64,000 bases of DNA from CAWAHD01 sp963781785 (GTDB taxonomy: Bacteria; Planctomycetota; Planctomycetia; Isosphaerales; Isosphaeraceae): positions 1,302,001 through 1,366,000 of the forward strand of contig CAWAHD010000005.1 in the NCBI GenBank assembly GCA_963781785.1. Reading direction: 5' to 3'. The notes beneath the pieces were generated by a model. It was not told where the DNA came from. It did not search any database and saw only the letters and a program-made list of their open reading frames with translations. Numbering within the stretch: position 1 is the first letter of the stretch; each line of letters opens with the position of its first letter. Shown here piece after piece: positions 28,320 through 37,938 of the stretch. The position numbers were made by a program, and so were the translations under genes.

Positions 28320-28487
28320 GATGAGGTACGGCCGGGCGTCTCTGATTGCGGTGTCGCCCGGGACCGCCGATTCCCGGAAAAACGACGACTTATTTTTCCT
28401 GGCCGGAACCCGAGTGCGCAGACGCAATTCGACACGTGGGGGGGCGGGCGTGGGGCAGCCCGGCTCTCTTCTTTCCAGGGACGCACG

Positions 28488-30203
28488 ATGACCATGACCG
28501 CCGCGCCTTTGCCGGTTACCCACCCTGAAAGACGGGTGGTCGAAGGACGCCGGCCAGGGCGGCAAATCCTGGTCGCCGGCGCGGTCGCCGGCCTTTTGCT
28601 CTGGACCTCGTTCCCGCCCGCCGAGTGGAGCTGGCTGGCCTGGATCGCCCTGGCACCCTTGTTCTGGTTGGCCACACTGCGAAGCGCGCCCAGGATGGTC
28701 TACCTGTCAGCCTGGCTCGGGGGCCTGGTCTTCTGGCTGCTTGCCCTCCAGTGGCTCCGGCTGATCGGTGAGGGCGCGTGGCTGGGTTGGGCCGTGATGG
28801 CCGTCTTCTTCTCGCTGTGGTGGCCGGCGTTCCTGGTCGTCACGCGCTGGGCCGTGCTTCGGCTCGGGCTGCCGCTCATCATGGCAGCGCCCATCATCTG
28901 GGTCGGTTTCGAATACTTGCGGTCCTTCTTCCTGAGCGGTTTTCCGTGGTATTACCTGGCTCATACGCAGTTCCGCCAGCTTTACTTCATCCAGATCGCC
29001 GACTTCGCCGGCTCGTTCGGGGTCAGCCTGCTCATGGCGATTGTCAATGCGTTCGTGGCCGATCTCGCGAGCTTGCCCCTCCTGGCGCCGTCGAGCCGGG
29101 GAATCCGGCTCAGCCGGCGGCAGAATCTGCGACTGTGCGCGGTCACGATTCTTTTGGGGTCAACGCTTTGCTACGGGGCGTTCCGGATCTCGTCCGCGCG
29201 GTTTCACGACGGCCCGAGGCTCGCGCTCTTGCAGTCAAACATCGAGCAAAGGCACAAGGCCAAGGGCGACCCGATGGCAATCATCACCGAATTCGTCGGG
29301 TTGCTGTCGCGATCGATTGCCGAGGGTAAGGTGCCCGACCTGATCGTCTGGCCGGAAACCTCCTACCCGCACGGATTCATCGGCGTCGACCCCGCCATCA
29401 ATCCCGAGTCGCTCAAGCGCCAGGTGCTGTCGATTTCCGAGAAGCTGACCGTCAAGGACTGGATTGACCGGGAGCGGTTCTGCGCGGCCGAGCTTCATCG
29501 CTGGACCGACGAGCTCGGCGTTCCGATGCTGGTCGGGAGCATCTACTATGATCATCAGCCGGCCGCGCTCGAGAGGTACAACTCGGCCATCTTGTTTCAG
29601 CCGGGCGTGCAGACGCTTTACTTCTACCACAAGATGCACCTCGTCCCGTTCGGCGAGTATTTCCCGCTCATCGAGCGGCTGCCGTGGCTGAAGGCGCTCA
29701 CGCCTTATCGCGGTGAGCGCGTCCAGAGCCTGAGCTTCGGTAAGAAGCCGATCTCGCTGCCCCTGGGCCGCTATCGGCTGGCGGTCACGATTTGCTTCGA
29801 GGACACCATTCCCCAGGTGATCGGGCGCTTCTTCGTCGAGGCCGAGACCGGCCAGCATCCGGACGTGCTCATCAACCTCTCGAACGACGGCTGGTTCCAC
29901 GCCTCGTCGGAGCTGGACATGCACCTGGCCATAGCCGTGTTCCGCGCCGTCGAACATCGCGTTCCCCTGGCACGCGCCGTCAATACGGGCCTTTCTGCGC
30001 TGGTCGACGGCAACGGCGAAATCCGCGAGACCCTCCCCAAGGACACGAAAGGGGTGCTTTCCTTTACGGTGCCAATCGACAACCGCACGAGCTGCTACTC
30101 TCGCTGGGGTGATTGGCTGGGCTTATCCTGCCTCGCCGTGACGATCGGCGTGATTCCCCTGGGACTGGCGCGGAAGCCGAAGCCGCGGATCCCGCAAAAT
30201 TGA
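28488..30203 (+). CDS. lnt: Apolipoprotein N-acyltransferase
   Basis: The protein has 571 residues, longer than E. coli Lnt (about 510). An N-terminal block of about seven membrane helices is followed by a nitrilase-like domain facing the periplasm. Catalytic triad: E290 (LIVWPETSYPHG), K382 (YHKMHLVPFGEY) and C436 (TICFED). The enzyme adds the third acyl chain to the N-terminal Cys of lipoproteins in the inner membrane, consistent with the several lipoproteins encoded in this window. The ATG at 28488 is immediately before a second in-frame ATG. It stands downstream of moeA after about 170 bases. Confidence 0.92.
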   Translation: MTMTAAPLPVTHPERRVVEGRRPGRQILVAGAVAGLLLWTSFPPAEWSWLAWIALAPLFWLATLRSAPRMVYLSAWLGGLVFWLLALQWLRLIGEGAWLGWAVMAVFFSLWWPAFLVVTRWAVLRLGLPLIMAAPIIWVGFEYLRSFFLSGFPWYYLAHTQFRQLYFIQIADFAGSFGVSLLMAIVNAFVADLASLPLLAPSSRGIRLSRRQNLRLCAVTILLGSTLCYGAFRISSARFHDGPRLALLQSNIEQRHKAKGDPMAIITEFVGLLSRSIAEGKVPDLIVWPETSYPHGFIGVDPAINPESLKRQVLSISEKLTVKDWIDRERFCAAELHRWTDELGVPMLVGSIYYDHQPAALERYNSAILFQPGVQTLYFYHKMHLVPFGEYFPLIERLPWLKALTPYRGERVQSLSFGKKPISLPLGRYRLAVTICFEDTIPQVIGRFFVEAETGQHPDVLINLSNDGWFHASSELDMHLAIAVFRAVEHRVPLARAVNTGLSALVDGNGEIRETLPKDTKGVLSFTVPIDNRTSCYSRWGDWLGLSCLAVTIGVIPLGLARKPKPRIPQN

Positions 30204-30235
30204 CCGAAACTCCGCCAATCCTCAATCTAGGTTGC

Positions 30236-30264
30236 TTGCCAGACCCGGGAGCGTGGGGTAAATT
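30236..30264 (+). promoter_or_regulatory. Candidate sigma-70-type promoter
   Basis: TTGCCA and TAAATT are separated by exactly 17 bases, in an AT-richer dip after the lnt stop and 50 bases before the ATG at 30314. It is a plausible promoter for the coiled-coil membrane protein gene. Planctomycete promoter consensus is not well known, so confidence is limited. Confidence 0.4.
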
Positions 30265-30313
30265 GGTCAAAGGTGAATGGCCGGCTCTCTTATTTGATTG
30301 GTAGGATGAGACC

Positions 30314-31171
30314 ATGACCACTGTTGGCAAAATCCTGGTGATGGTAATCATGACCTTCTCCCTGGTTTTCCTGGGAATCTCGACGGTGGTGTTCACCACT
30401 TCGAAGAACTGGAAGAAGGCGACGGACGACGAGCAGAAGAAGGTCACGGACCTGAAGTCGAAGCTGCGGGATGCGCAAGCGAACTCGGAGGCCGCCAAGA
30501 AGGGTCTCGACGAGGCGAAGGACCAGTTCGGCGCGGTGAAGAAGCAGCTCGAAACCCGCCTGAGCAGTCTCGAGGATGAAAACAACCGGAACCTGGCTCA
30601 GATCACGGCGGTTCGCAAGGATCTGGTGACGGCGACCCAGACAGCCAAGGCCACGCTCGACGAGGTCGAAGCCAAGCGTGCCGAGACGATGGAGCTCCGC
30701 AAGCAGAAATCAGCCGTCGAGCTTCAGGCCAACGAGTTCAAGCTGCATCAGACCGAGCTCACCGACAAGATCCGGGAGCTGGAGCGGCTGATGGACACGG
30801 CCACCAAGAACAACGCAGACCTGCGCGAGCGAGTCGCCAAGTTTTCGACGCTGCTCAAGAAGAATGGATTGTCTGACGACATCAGCCAGATCAAGGGGCT
30901 GGAAAGTCCGCCGCCGGTTGTTGGTGAAGTCAAGCGGGTCGATTCCAAGAACCAGCGGATCGAAGTCACGATCGGCTCAGACGACGGCTTGGTCGTCGGC
31001 CACGAGTTATACCTCTACCGCGTCAGCCCGCGCCCCGAGTTTCTCGGCAGGGTCACCATTGTCGACCTCGACCCCGACCAGGCCGTCGCGAAGGTTATCG
31101 GCCACACATATCAAGGGAAGAAGATAAAGGAGGGGGACATTGTCTCGTCTACCATCAAGCCGAGGTTCTAG
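30314..31171 (+). CDS. Membrane-anchored coiled-coil protein with C-terminal beta domain
   Basis: The protein has 285 residues. One N-terminal helix (VGKILVMVIMTFSLVFLGIS, about 4-23) anchors a long coiled coil (about 30-185, heptads rich in Lys, Glu, Leu and Ala). A C-terminal beta-rich domain begins at about 200 (VVGEVKRVDSKNQRIEVTIG, DGLVVGHELYLYRV and ATVVG-like strands). The plan is that of MreC-like cell-shape proteins, but the similarity is architectural only. It overlaps the next small membrane gene by 32 bases, so the two probably act together at the envelope. Confidence 0.7.
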   Translation: MTTVGKILVMVIMTFSLVFLGISTVVFTTSKNWKKATDDEQKKVTDLKSKLRDAQANSEAAKKGLDEAKDQFGAVKKQLETRLSSLEDENNRNLAQITAVRKDLVTATQTAKATLDEVEAKRAETMELRKQKSAVELQANEFKLHQTELTDKIRELERLMDTATKNNADLRERVAKFSTLLKKNGLSDDISQIKGLESPPPVVGEVKRVDSKNQRIEVTIGSDDGLVVGHELYLYRVSPRPEFLGRVTIVDLDPDQAVAKVIGHTYQGKKIKEGDIVSSTIKPRF

Positions 31172-31391
31172 TGCCGCCTCAGCGCCGTCCACGCGATCCG
31201 GGGCCCAGCCCCGGCGGCCCGGCGTCCTGGTTCAGTCGCCCAAGAGCGACATCTTTGTCGCCCTCCTGGGCATCTCGCTCGCGGCGACCATCATCGCCTG
31301 CATCCTCATGACGATCCTCTTCGGCCGGTATAGTTTCAGCACGAAAGTCACCGACGCGACCGTGCCGTATTACGCCGCTGCGATCGCTTGA
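31140..31391 (+). CDS. Small single-helix membrane protein
   Basis: The protein has 83 residues. An Arg/Ser/Pro-rich cytosolic segment leads to VQSPKSDIFVALLGISLAAT and a membrane helix (to about 62), then a short periplasmic tail. The TTG start lies 3 bases after AAGGAGGGGG and inside the end of the preceding coiled-coil gene, suggesting translational coupling. Similar small proteins with a PRRPGVLV-x(2)-PKSDI motif seem common in planctomycetes behind this coiled-coil protein. Confidence 0.65.
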   Translation: MSRLPSSRGSSAASAPSTRSGAQPRRPGVLVQSPKSDIFVALLGISLAATIIACILMTILFGRYSFSTKVTDATVPYYAAAIA

Positions 31392-31864
31392 ACGAGAACC
31401 ACCCGACGAACGCCGTCGACATCCGAGATCAGCGAGAACGCAACCGTCTGTTCGGCGCCTGGGCTTTCCCAGTGCCGCACAGGCGGTTTTTTTTTGCGAC
31501 GGCCCGATCCGTCGCTGGCCCGCTGGATTGCGTCGGTCAGGCTTTCCTGATGCGGATCGTAGCGTCTCCCCTGACGCCATGACGCAGATGACGCCCAGCC
31601 GGCCTACGGAGGGAGCCCATTCAGAAAGCAGAACGTAGACCGCAGCATTGCTGGCGACAGCAGTTTTTGCTCTCCAGACGACTTTTTCCGCTCCCCTGCT
31701 CTCTTGCCGCCAAGCGGCAATGCCATGCTACAGTACCGTTAGCAACTTTGGTTTACGACCTTCGCTGGAGAGCGCTCGGCAGGACCGAGGATCGATGACC
31801 CCGTGAAAAATCGACCGTCAAGCCGGGCGATGCCCCCGGGATCGGTTCGTCAGAGGTTCAAGCG
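31392..31864. other. Intergenic stretch with a terminator
   Basis: The 473 bases contain a terminator at 31456-31495. The rest (31500-31860) is unremarkable, with a lower-GC patch at 31620-31760 that may hold the promoter of the gene at 31865. No gene was seen. Confidence 0.4.
31456..31495 (+). terminator. Intrinsic terminator after the coiled-coil operon
   Basis: CGCCTG and CAGGCG form the outer stem, with an inner TGGG/CCCA stem. One G and nine T follow. It ends the transcript of the genes at 30314 and 31140. Confidence 0.75.
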
Positions 31865-32281
31865 ATGAGCCAAGCAGGCGACGGGTTCCCGGTTCGCCGG
31901 ATGATCGCCGGCTTGGCGGCTGGCGGGGGGATCGGTGTCTTACTCGTCTACGGATTGAGAGGCAGTTCGCCGCATGAACTGCGAGCAATCGTCGTCTTGA
32001 TCGGGGTTCTCTCGTTTCTCGGGGCCGCCGCAGGCGGGTTCCTGAAGAAGTCGAGCTGGATCTTGTTCACGGGCGGTGTCATCGGGGCGCTCGTGATGGG
32101 GATTGCAGGCGTCATCGCCACGCTACACCCCAAGGGGCTCATTTATTCGATCTTCGGAGGCCCCCTGGGCGTCGTGATCGTGTTCCTGTCGGGGCTCAAT
32201 CGCGAGGGGAAGGACACATCGGACAACACGTCCGTGTCTGCGCCTGGATCGGGAGTCTGGGATCGCGAACTGGACGGCTGA
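31865..32281 (+). CDS. Integral membrane protein of unknown function
   Basis: The protein has 138 residues with four hydrophobic segments (about 14-28, 40-58, 64-85 and 92-108) and a Ser/Asp-rich C-terminal tail of about 25 residues. Gly-rich helices (GLAAGGGIGVLLVYGLRG) suggest tight packing. No family motif recognised. Monocistronic, with the ATG at the family-like position; convergent with the next gene. Confidence 0.6.
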   Translation: MSQAGDGFPVRRMIAGLAAGGGIGVLLVYGLRGSSPHELRAIVVLIGVLSFLGAAAGGFLKKSSWILFTGGVIGALVMGIAGVIATLHPKGLIYSIFGGPLGVVIVFLSGLNREGKDTSDNTSVSAPGSGVWDRELDG

Positions 32282-32367
32282 CGGCGCTCGCCGCGCCAGG
32301 AAGGCTCGGCGGGTTTCCGCGTCGCGCGTGTCCCGGCGGGAAAGGGCAGCCGCTCGATGTCCTGCGC

Positions 32368-33888
32368 TCACTTCACTTCGGCCGTCCTCTCGGCGTGCAA
32401 CATTCCGGCGAGCGGGCCGGAGTCAAATTCGACCGAGATCTTGACCGGGCCGGCAGGCTGCGATTGGGGCACTCGGACCGAGGCCTGGCAGAACGTGCCT
32501 CAGGCGAAGCCCGAGTGTGCGGTTGCCAGCGTGTGGTCGTCTGCGGTCGTCAAGGCGATCCTGGCGCCCAAGGTCTCCTGGAGCGCCGGCGAAACCGGCG
32601 CACCGCGGTAGCCGACGTTGATCAAGAGCCCATCGCCCGTATACATCAAGGTCTGCACACCGATGTCCTCGCCGGATCGGATCGTCTTGTGTTTGTCCAC
32701 CAGGTCGATCTCGAAGCTCGGCGTGCCGATCGGGTCGATCGTGATCGTGGCGCCCTTCTCAACCTTGTACCAGCGGGGATCTCCCCTGGCCCCATTGTCG
32801 GAGAAAACAAACGACCAGCGCTGGCCGCCGCCGGGATCGCCGAGGGCGACGGTCACCGTCCCCAACCGGTAGTCGCCGACCGGGACCGTCGCCGGCTCGG
32901 TCCCGGACAACCCGAAGACCGAGCCATCCCGGCCCAGAGCGGTGGCGTGCAATTCAACGCCGCCTGACTCGACCTTGGTCGACGTCAAATCTCCCTGACG
33001 CTTCAGTGCCAGCCGGAGCGTGCCGACGCCCGTGAGCGGCGCGAGCGTCAGCCGGGTTCCCAGCTCGTCCGAGCGGACGACGTATCGGGAACCCTCCAGG
33101 TTCAGGACCGTGGCAAACAGGAATTGCTCGGCGGAGGGATCAAAATGTCCGTCGCCGTTCAAGTCGAGCCAGAGGCGGTCCTGTGAGTCAGCCATCAAAC
33201 CGTTGCCGTCTCCATCGACGCGCCGCGCGGCGAGCGTCCCCGTGCGGTCCGGGGTCGAGTCGCTGCGGCCAGTGCCGGGATCTTTGCTACCGTGATCGAG
33301 CTCGACCGTTCCTGCCAGATATCCGGCCGCGGCGTAGCCGAGCGTTCGGCCGCTGGTGCCCAGTCGGAAGATCACCGCCCGGGGGATCGTCTGGGTCTCG
33401 TCCTTGTCGACCATGGCGACCGAGAGCGGCAACCGCCAGATTCGCTCGCGCCGAGCGCCGGAGCCGGCACCTGATCCAGGTCCCGCATCGCTTGAAAGCA
33501 CGCGGTTGCGCTCTTCGATCTTGCGATTGCGATCGCTGTCGACGTAGAGATCCGCCTCCCCTTCCCCGACCTGGTCGAGCACGACCGTGACCCGGATCGA
33601 GCCCGGACTGCCGAATCGGATCTGGGCATACCGGCGCCGCAGCGGATCGCCGCGATAGCTCGCTTTTTCGATCAGGTCCTCCGGCTTCTCGCGGCTCAGG
33701 ACCAGGGCGCGGAAGGGCGCGTGTTCGAATGGGTCACCCGGCGGGGGGATAACGAAGCGCCACTCGGGGGCACCCGGCGAGGACGACTTGGATGAGGGCG
33801 GCGACGATTTCGCGGCCGGCTCATCGCCAGGCGTGGGGCTGGCCAGGGCCGACGCCAGCGCCAGCACCGTCAGGGGAACGAAGGTCAT
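32368..33888 (-). CDS. Secreted protein of unknown function, interrupted by an in-frame TGA
   Basis: A signal peptide (MTFVPLTVLALASALASPTP) is followed by a Ser-rich linker and a large beta-rich mature part. It includes calcium-site-like stretches DSDRNRKIEERN, DGDGNGLMADSQDRLWLDLN and DGDGHFDP-type repeats, the last resembling dockerin-like loops. The frame hits TGA at 32500-32502 (after TAHSGFA) but continues in the same frame for 44 protein-like codons (GTFCQASVRVPQSQPAGPV, EFDSGPLAGMLHAERTAEVK) to a TGA at 32368. A Cys (TGC) at the first TGA would give one protein of about 506 residues. RBS AAGGA lies 9 bases before the ATG. Confidence 0.65.
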
Positions 33889-33956
33889 CGGGGATGTATC
33901 CTTCCTTTGTTCACTCTGTCATGGGTCCGCCTTTGGGGGCGCCGGTGCGTCCAGCC

Positions 33957-36900
33957 CTACAGATATCGCGACTGGGGGGTCCAAAGATAGAGGAAGTTTT
34001 GGTAGACGTACTGCCAGCGATCGGCACCGTGGAGAGCCAGCAGCTTGGCGATCTCGATCCTTGCCTGGTTCTTGGTGGTCGTCGAGTCGGTGCCGGCGCC
34101 GGGATCGTCGGGGAGGGCCTCGACGAGTCGGACGGCCCGCCGCGGGTCGATCAGGGCCTCGGCCGCCATGATGCGCCAGGTCACATAATCGCTTCCGAAG
34201 AGGCCCTGGTACGTTCCTGTCTTTCGCAGCTCGGGCTCGAGTAGTGAAGCGGCGAGAGCACGATCATATCGGGCGACCATCATCGCCAGTGCGGCGGTTG
34301 TTCCCGCGATGCCGGCCTCGTAAAGGTCCGTCTGATCGCCTCGCGGTGGGCGCAGCGCCAGTGTGCGGGCCAGGAATTCGGCCAGACGGTTGGGCTCGAT
34401 TTCTTCGACAATCGGCAAGAGGCCCGCGGCCACCTGGACAAGGTCGGGGTGGAACCGCCGCTCGCCGTTCCTGGCAAGCTCTTCCAGACCGGCATAAGCG
34501 TCCTCGACCAGGCCGATCGCGACGGGCTTGTCGGAACCGGCTAGCGCCTGGGCCATCACTCCCAGGGCGTATGGCCGATAGGCCGGGGCGTCGGGCGAGA
34601 CCTTTGCCTCGGCGATCCGCCGGGCACGCGGGAGGTCTTTCGGCGCCATCTTCGCGCAGACCGCCACGACGTACCGGTCCCTGTCCAGTGTGACCGGTAT
34701 CCGTTCCAGGACGTGCTCGGCGCCCTCCGGCGATTGGGCCGCCAGCTTGTAGGCGATTCGCCCGTGAAACCGATCGAACACGTAGCCCCGGTCCCGGGTG
34801 TCGCTCTTGCGGACGTCGCGTGCCAGATCGTCCAGCACCTTGAGGGCGGCCGGCAGGTCGAGTCGGGCCAGTGTCTCGGCGACAATCCCCAGCTCATAAC
34901 CACGACCGTTGTTGCCCTCGGCCGTGCTCTTGCCGAGCTCCAGTGACTCGCTCAGCAGCGCCCGCGCCCGATCGGTCTCGCCCACGTCGAGCCAGTGGTT
35001 GGCGATCCTGGCAGACACTGTGACGCGATCGGGTCCCGACTTCATGTTCCGTGCATTCAAGGTCGCCTGGGCGAGCAAGTCCCTCGTGCGATCCGGGCCG
35101 AGATCGCAACGCGCATCACAAATGCGCACGTAACTCTGGGCACGCGAGTCGGCGTCGGGACTGGCCTCGATCAACGCAGTCGCGTCGTCCAGGCTTTCGC
35201 TGGCCAGGGCCTCCACGAGATTCCCCCGCGCGGCCTTCAAGTAGTCCGCGTCAGTAAACTTGACCGTGTCGATTCGCTCAAGGGCGGCGAACGGATCGAT
35301 CGCGGCCGCGTCGACCAGGAAGCGGAACTTTTCCTCGTCCTTGCCGTGGTCGAGGACTTTCTCGGCATAAGGCTGGAAAACCTGGCGGGCCAGGGCTTTC
35401 TCTTCATCGACCGGCAAAGCCGCAGGCAGGGTTCGGTAAATGACGGCCGGGGGCTCTCCGGTCCCAGCGAGCACGATCCGGACAGGTTTCCTTTCGTCGT
35501 CGATCACGTCGAACTGGATTCGAAATCCCTGTTTCTCCGCGAACACCAGCGCGGTCCCTTCGAGAACGCCGGGAAGCCGGAACCGGCCCTGCTCGTCGCT
35601 GAGAGTCTTGGTCGAGAGCGGCCCGTCGCCCGATTGCCGCACGGTCGCTCGCTGCACGGGGTTGCCCTGGTGGTCGACCACCTGGCCGATCATGGTCCGA
35701 ACGCCGCGCAGGACCAGAGCGGGGAGTTCCTGGGTCCGTTCGGTCAGCGTGATCTGGGCCGAGCGAGCAGACAGCCGTTTGGTGGCGGTGGCCTCGGCGT
35801 AATAGATACCCTGGAGTGGCACGCGCCCGGCGGCGCGATAGCGCCCATCGGCGTCGGACCGCACCAGAATGGCGCCGTCGTCGGTGCGGACCGGATCGAT
35901 GACGATCGCGCGTCCGTTCTTGTCCTGGACCTCGCGCCAGATCCGTACCGACGCGCCGGCAATACCTTGGCCGGCCGGATCGACGACCCGGCCGCCGACC
36001 GGTGCACAGTTCCTGGGGCTGATGGTCAGGGCGACGGGCTTGGCCCTGGCGGCCTCGACTCGAACGGTGACCGCACCCTTTGTGCTGGCGAAGGCATCCC
36101 AGGCCCTGAGGCTCACCTCGGCGAGGGGGTCGATCCCGTGGAATGTGAAGGAACCACTCCGGTCGGTCCGCGCCAGTGCCGCCTGCGCCATACCGTCTGC
36201 CACTGTCCAGAACGCCTCGACGATCGCGCCGGGCACACCCGTGTTGCTCTCACCGGCGACCACTCCCTGAACATCAACTCCTCGCGGCAATTCGGTCGGC
36301 GGCAGCACCAGCTCTTCGCTGCCGCGCCGCGGCATCCCCTGGGGCGCCTCGGCCTGGTCGGTCGGATAATAAAAGGGTGTCGGAATCCGGACCGGCCAGC
36401 CGTACGGCTGGATCAGCTCGCGGACGATGCGGCCGGCGAATTTCCCCTTGGCGTCGGTCACGGCAAAGTGATCGCCGCCATAATTCCCGTTCAACGCCAC
36501 CTTCACGCCGGCGATCGGCCGCTTGGTTCCCTTCTCGCGGACCAGGCCTTGCACCTTGAGCGTCCGGCGCAGGGGAACCGCCAGCTCGGTTGTTTTGCCC
36601 GTCGCCACGACGAGCCGCTTCGGTGTCTCACCGCGCAACAGAGTGCCATGCTCGGGATCGAATTCCAGCCTGAGCGTGAGCGTCCCTTCGGCAATGGCGG
36701 CGATTTCAAACCGGCCTTGCGCGTCGCAAGCCACATCGGCCAGACCGACCGTGCCCGAGCCGGCGTAACCGCCGCCCTGCGTCGTCGCGTGGATCGTCAC
36801 GCCCGGGACAAGTTCATTGCCGGGCGCGACCAACCGGCCGGTGATCCGACCGACGGGCGCGAGCGTCACCGCATTGACCCGCGAATCGGCAATCGGCACT

Positions 36901-37583
36901 TGGGAGTGGGGTGTCCGGATGATTTGTGTGCCAAAGCCGGGTGCCTCGATCCGGACCTCATCGAGCGTTTCTCGAGCGAGACCTGGCAGGACGGCCCTCC
37001 CATGTTCGTCGGTCGTGGCCGCCAGATCGTGGCGAAGCGGGTCGGGGAACGGCAGATCGGCGGCTCGCGTGGGGACCACCTTGGCCGCGGCGACCGGCTT
37101 TCCCCCGGGCTCTTGCACGGTCATTTCGGCGCGAACCGGGGGTCCGATTTCGAGGCGAACAGGCGGATCGTCGGCCAGCACGATTCGCGGCAGGCGGCGG
37201 ACGGCAAGCCGTCGTTCCGAACCCGGTGCCATGGCCCAGATGGCCAGTGGCCGGGGCGACCTCCGCGCGACGGCTTCCGCCGGAACGTTGAGCGTGAAGC
37301 TCCCGCTGGCGTCAGTGCGGGCATGAACCAGGACTTCGGTCGTTCCCTCGCTCGGCTGCGTGAGATTCGACCACCACACCTCCATGCCGGACCGCCAGCC
37401 TTCGTCGGGGGAGAGCGCCTCGAAGAGCCAGACGTCGGCATTGGCGACCGATCGGCCCGCGCCCGAATCCGAGCGGTCGACCACGACGCCCGAGATCGCG
37501 ATCGGCTTCGGGTCCGGCGAAACCGGAAGCTGGGCCAGGGCGAGCAAGACCAAGCCGACGTGGCACACGCGAACCCTCCTCAC
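33957..37583 (-). CDS. Large secreted protein with carboxypeptidase-regulatory-like repeats and helical C-terminus
   Basis: The protein has 1208 residues. Signal peptide: RVCHVGLVLLALAQL. Residues about 30-700 hold several beta-sandwich CarboxypepD_reg-like domains (ISGVVVDRSDSG, ADGSFTL-like VHARTDASGSFTLNVP, RITGRLVAPGNELVPGVTIH, VQGVVAGESNTGVPGAIVEA, VGGRVVDPAGQGIAGASVRI). From about 760 onward it is all-helical, with TPR/ARM-like repeats (RNLVEALASESLDDATALI, DRARALLSESLELGK). Such proteins in planctomycetes are often linked to surface or carbohydrate binding; function unknown. GTG start, no strong RBS seen. The frame is open over 3.6 kb with no indel. Confidence 0.75.
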   Translation of the reverse strand: MRRVRVCHVGLVLLALAQLPVSPDPKPIAISGVVVDRSDSGAGRSVANADVWLFEALSPDEGWRSGMEVWWSNLTQPSEGTTEVLVHARTDASGSFTLNVPAEAVARRSPRPLAIWAMAPGSERRLAVRRLPRIVLADDPPVRLEIGPPVRAEMTVQEPGGKPVAAAKVVPTRAADLPFPDPLRHDLAATTDEHGRAVLPGLARETLDEVRIEAPGFGTQIIRTPHSQVPIADSRVNAVTLAPVGRITGRLVAPGNELVPGVTIHATTQGGGYAGSGTVGLADVACDAQGRFEIAAIAEGTLTLRLEFDPEHGTLLRGETPKRLVVATGKTTELAVPLRRTLKVQGLVREKGTKRPIAGVKVALNGNYGGDHFAVTDAKGKFAGRIVRELIQPYGWPVRIPTPFYYPTDQAEAPQGMPRRGSEELVLPPTELPRGVDVQGVVAGESNTGVPGAIVEAFWTVADGMAQAALARTDRSGSFTFHGIDPLAEVSLRAWDAFASTKGAVTVRVEAARAKPVALTISPRNCAPVGGRVVDPAGQGIAGASVRIWREVQDKNGRAIVIDPVRTDDGAILVRSDADGRYRAAGRVPLQGIYYAEATATKRLSARSAQITLTERTQELPALVLRGVRTMIGQVVDHQGNPVQRATVRQSGDGPLSTKTLSDEQGRFRLPGVLEGTALVFAEKQGFRIQFDVIDDERKPVRIVLAGTGEPPAVIYRTLPAALPVDEEKALARQVFQPYAEKVLDHGKDEEKFRFLVDAAAIDPFAALERIDTVKFTDADYLKAARGNLVEALASESLDDATALIEASPDADSRAQSYVRICDARCDLGPDRTRDLLAQATLNARNMKSGPDRVTVSARIANHWLDVGETDRARALLSESLELGKSTAEGNNGRGYELGIVAETLARLDLPAALKVLDDLARDVRKSDTRDRGYVFDRFHGRIAYKLAAQSPEGAEHVLERIPVTLDRDRYVVAVCAKMAPKDLPRARRIAEAKVSPDAPAYRPYALGVMAQALAGSDKPVAIGLVEDAYAGLEELARNGERRFHPDLVQVAAGLLPIVEEIEPNRLAEFLARTLALRPPRGDQTDLYEAGIAGTTAALAMMVARYDRALAASLLEPELRKTGTYQGLFGSDYVTWRIMAAEALIDPRRAVRLVEALPDDPGAGTDSTTTKNQARIEIAKLLALHGADRWQYVYQNFLYLWTPQSRYL

Positions 37584-37938
37584 GCGGACCGTAAGGCGCC
37601 CTCGTCAATGACAAATGTCGTGATCAAGGCTAACGGGCCGGGGACCGTCCGTCAAGGCGGGGGCCGGAGGTAGGGAGGGCGCACAACGGAGGCCTCGACC
37701 AGCGCGAAGCGACCGGGACGTTGTGCTTGAATTCTGGTGTTTCGCGGATTGCCGGCGGAGATCGCTCGATTGAGGTCCTTGGTATAATCCTCATCAAACC
37801 GTGCAGGAAAACGATCGTTGACAGGCGCTGTCAGCCGCAGGGCTGCCGGTGGCTCCATGGGAATCCGTGATTGTCGAGCATTTTGGTGGCACGTCGCTTC
37901 GGATCGTCCGCGGGTCTTGAACGCAGAAGGACCAACAC
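37584..37938. other. Divergent intergenic region
   Basis: The 355 bases separate the minus-strand 1208-residue protein gene and the GH95 gene. They contain a perfect TATAAT at 37783-37788. Nothing else was recognised. Confidence 0.4.
37760..37788 (+). promoter_or_regulatory. Candidate -10 element for the GH95 gene
   Basis: A perfect TATAAT (37783-37788) stands out in GC-rich DNA 150 bases before the GH95 start. The -35 position (GATCGC at 37760) is poor, so the promoter is only a candidate. Confidence 0.3.

Noticed and set aside
32500..32502. Selenocysteine codon
   Set aside because: A Cys or sequence error explains it as well; no SECIS or selenoprotein family motif could be recognised. Kept only as a check in the findings.
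34995..37673. Plus-strand open frame of 892 codons opposite the 1208-residue protein
   Set aside because: Arg/Pro/Gly-rich translation without domains; an antisense shadow produced by high GC third positions of the real gene.
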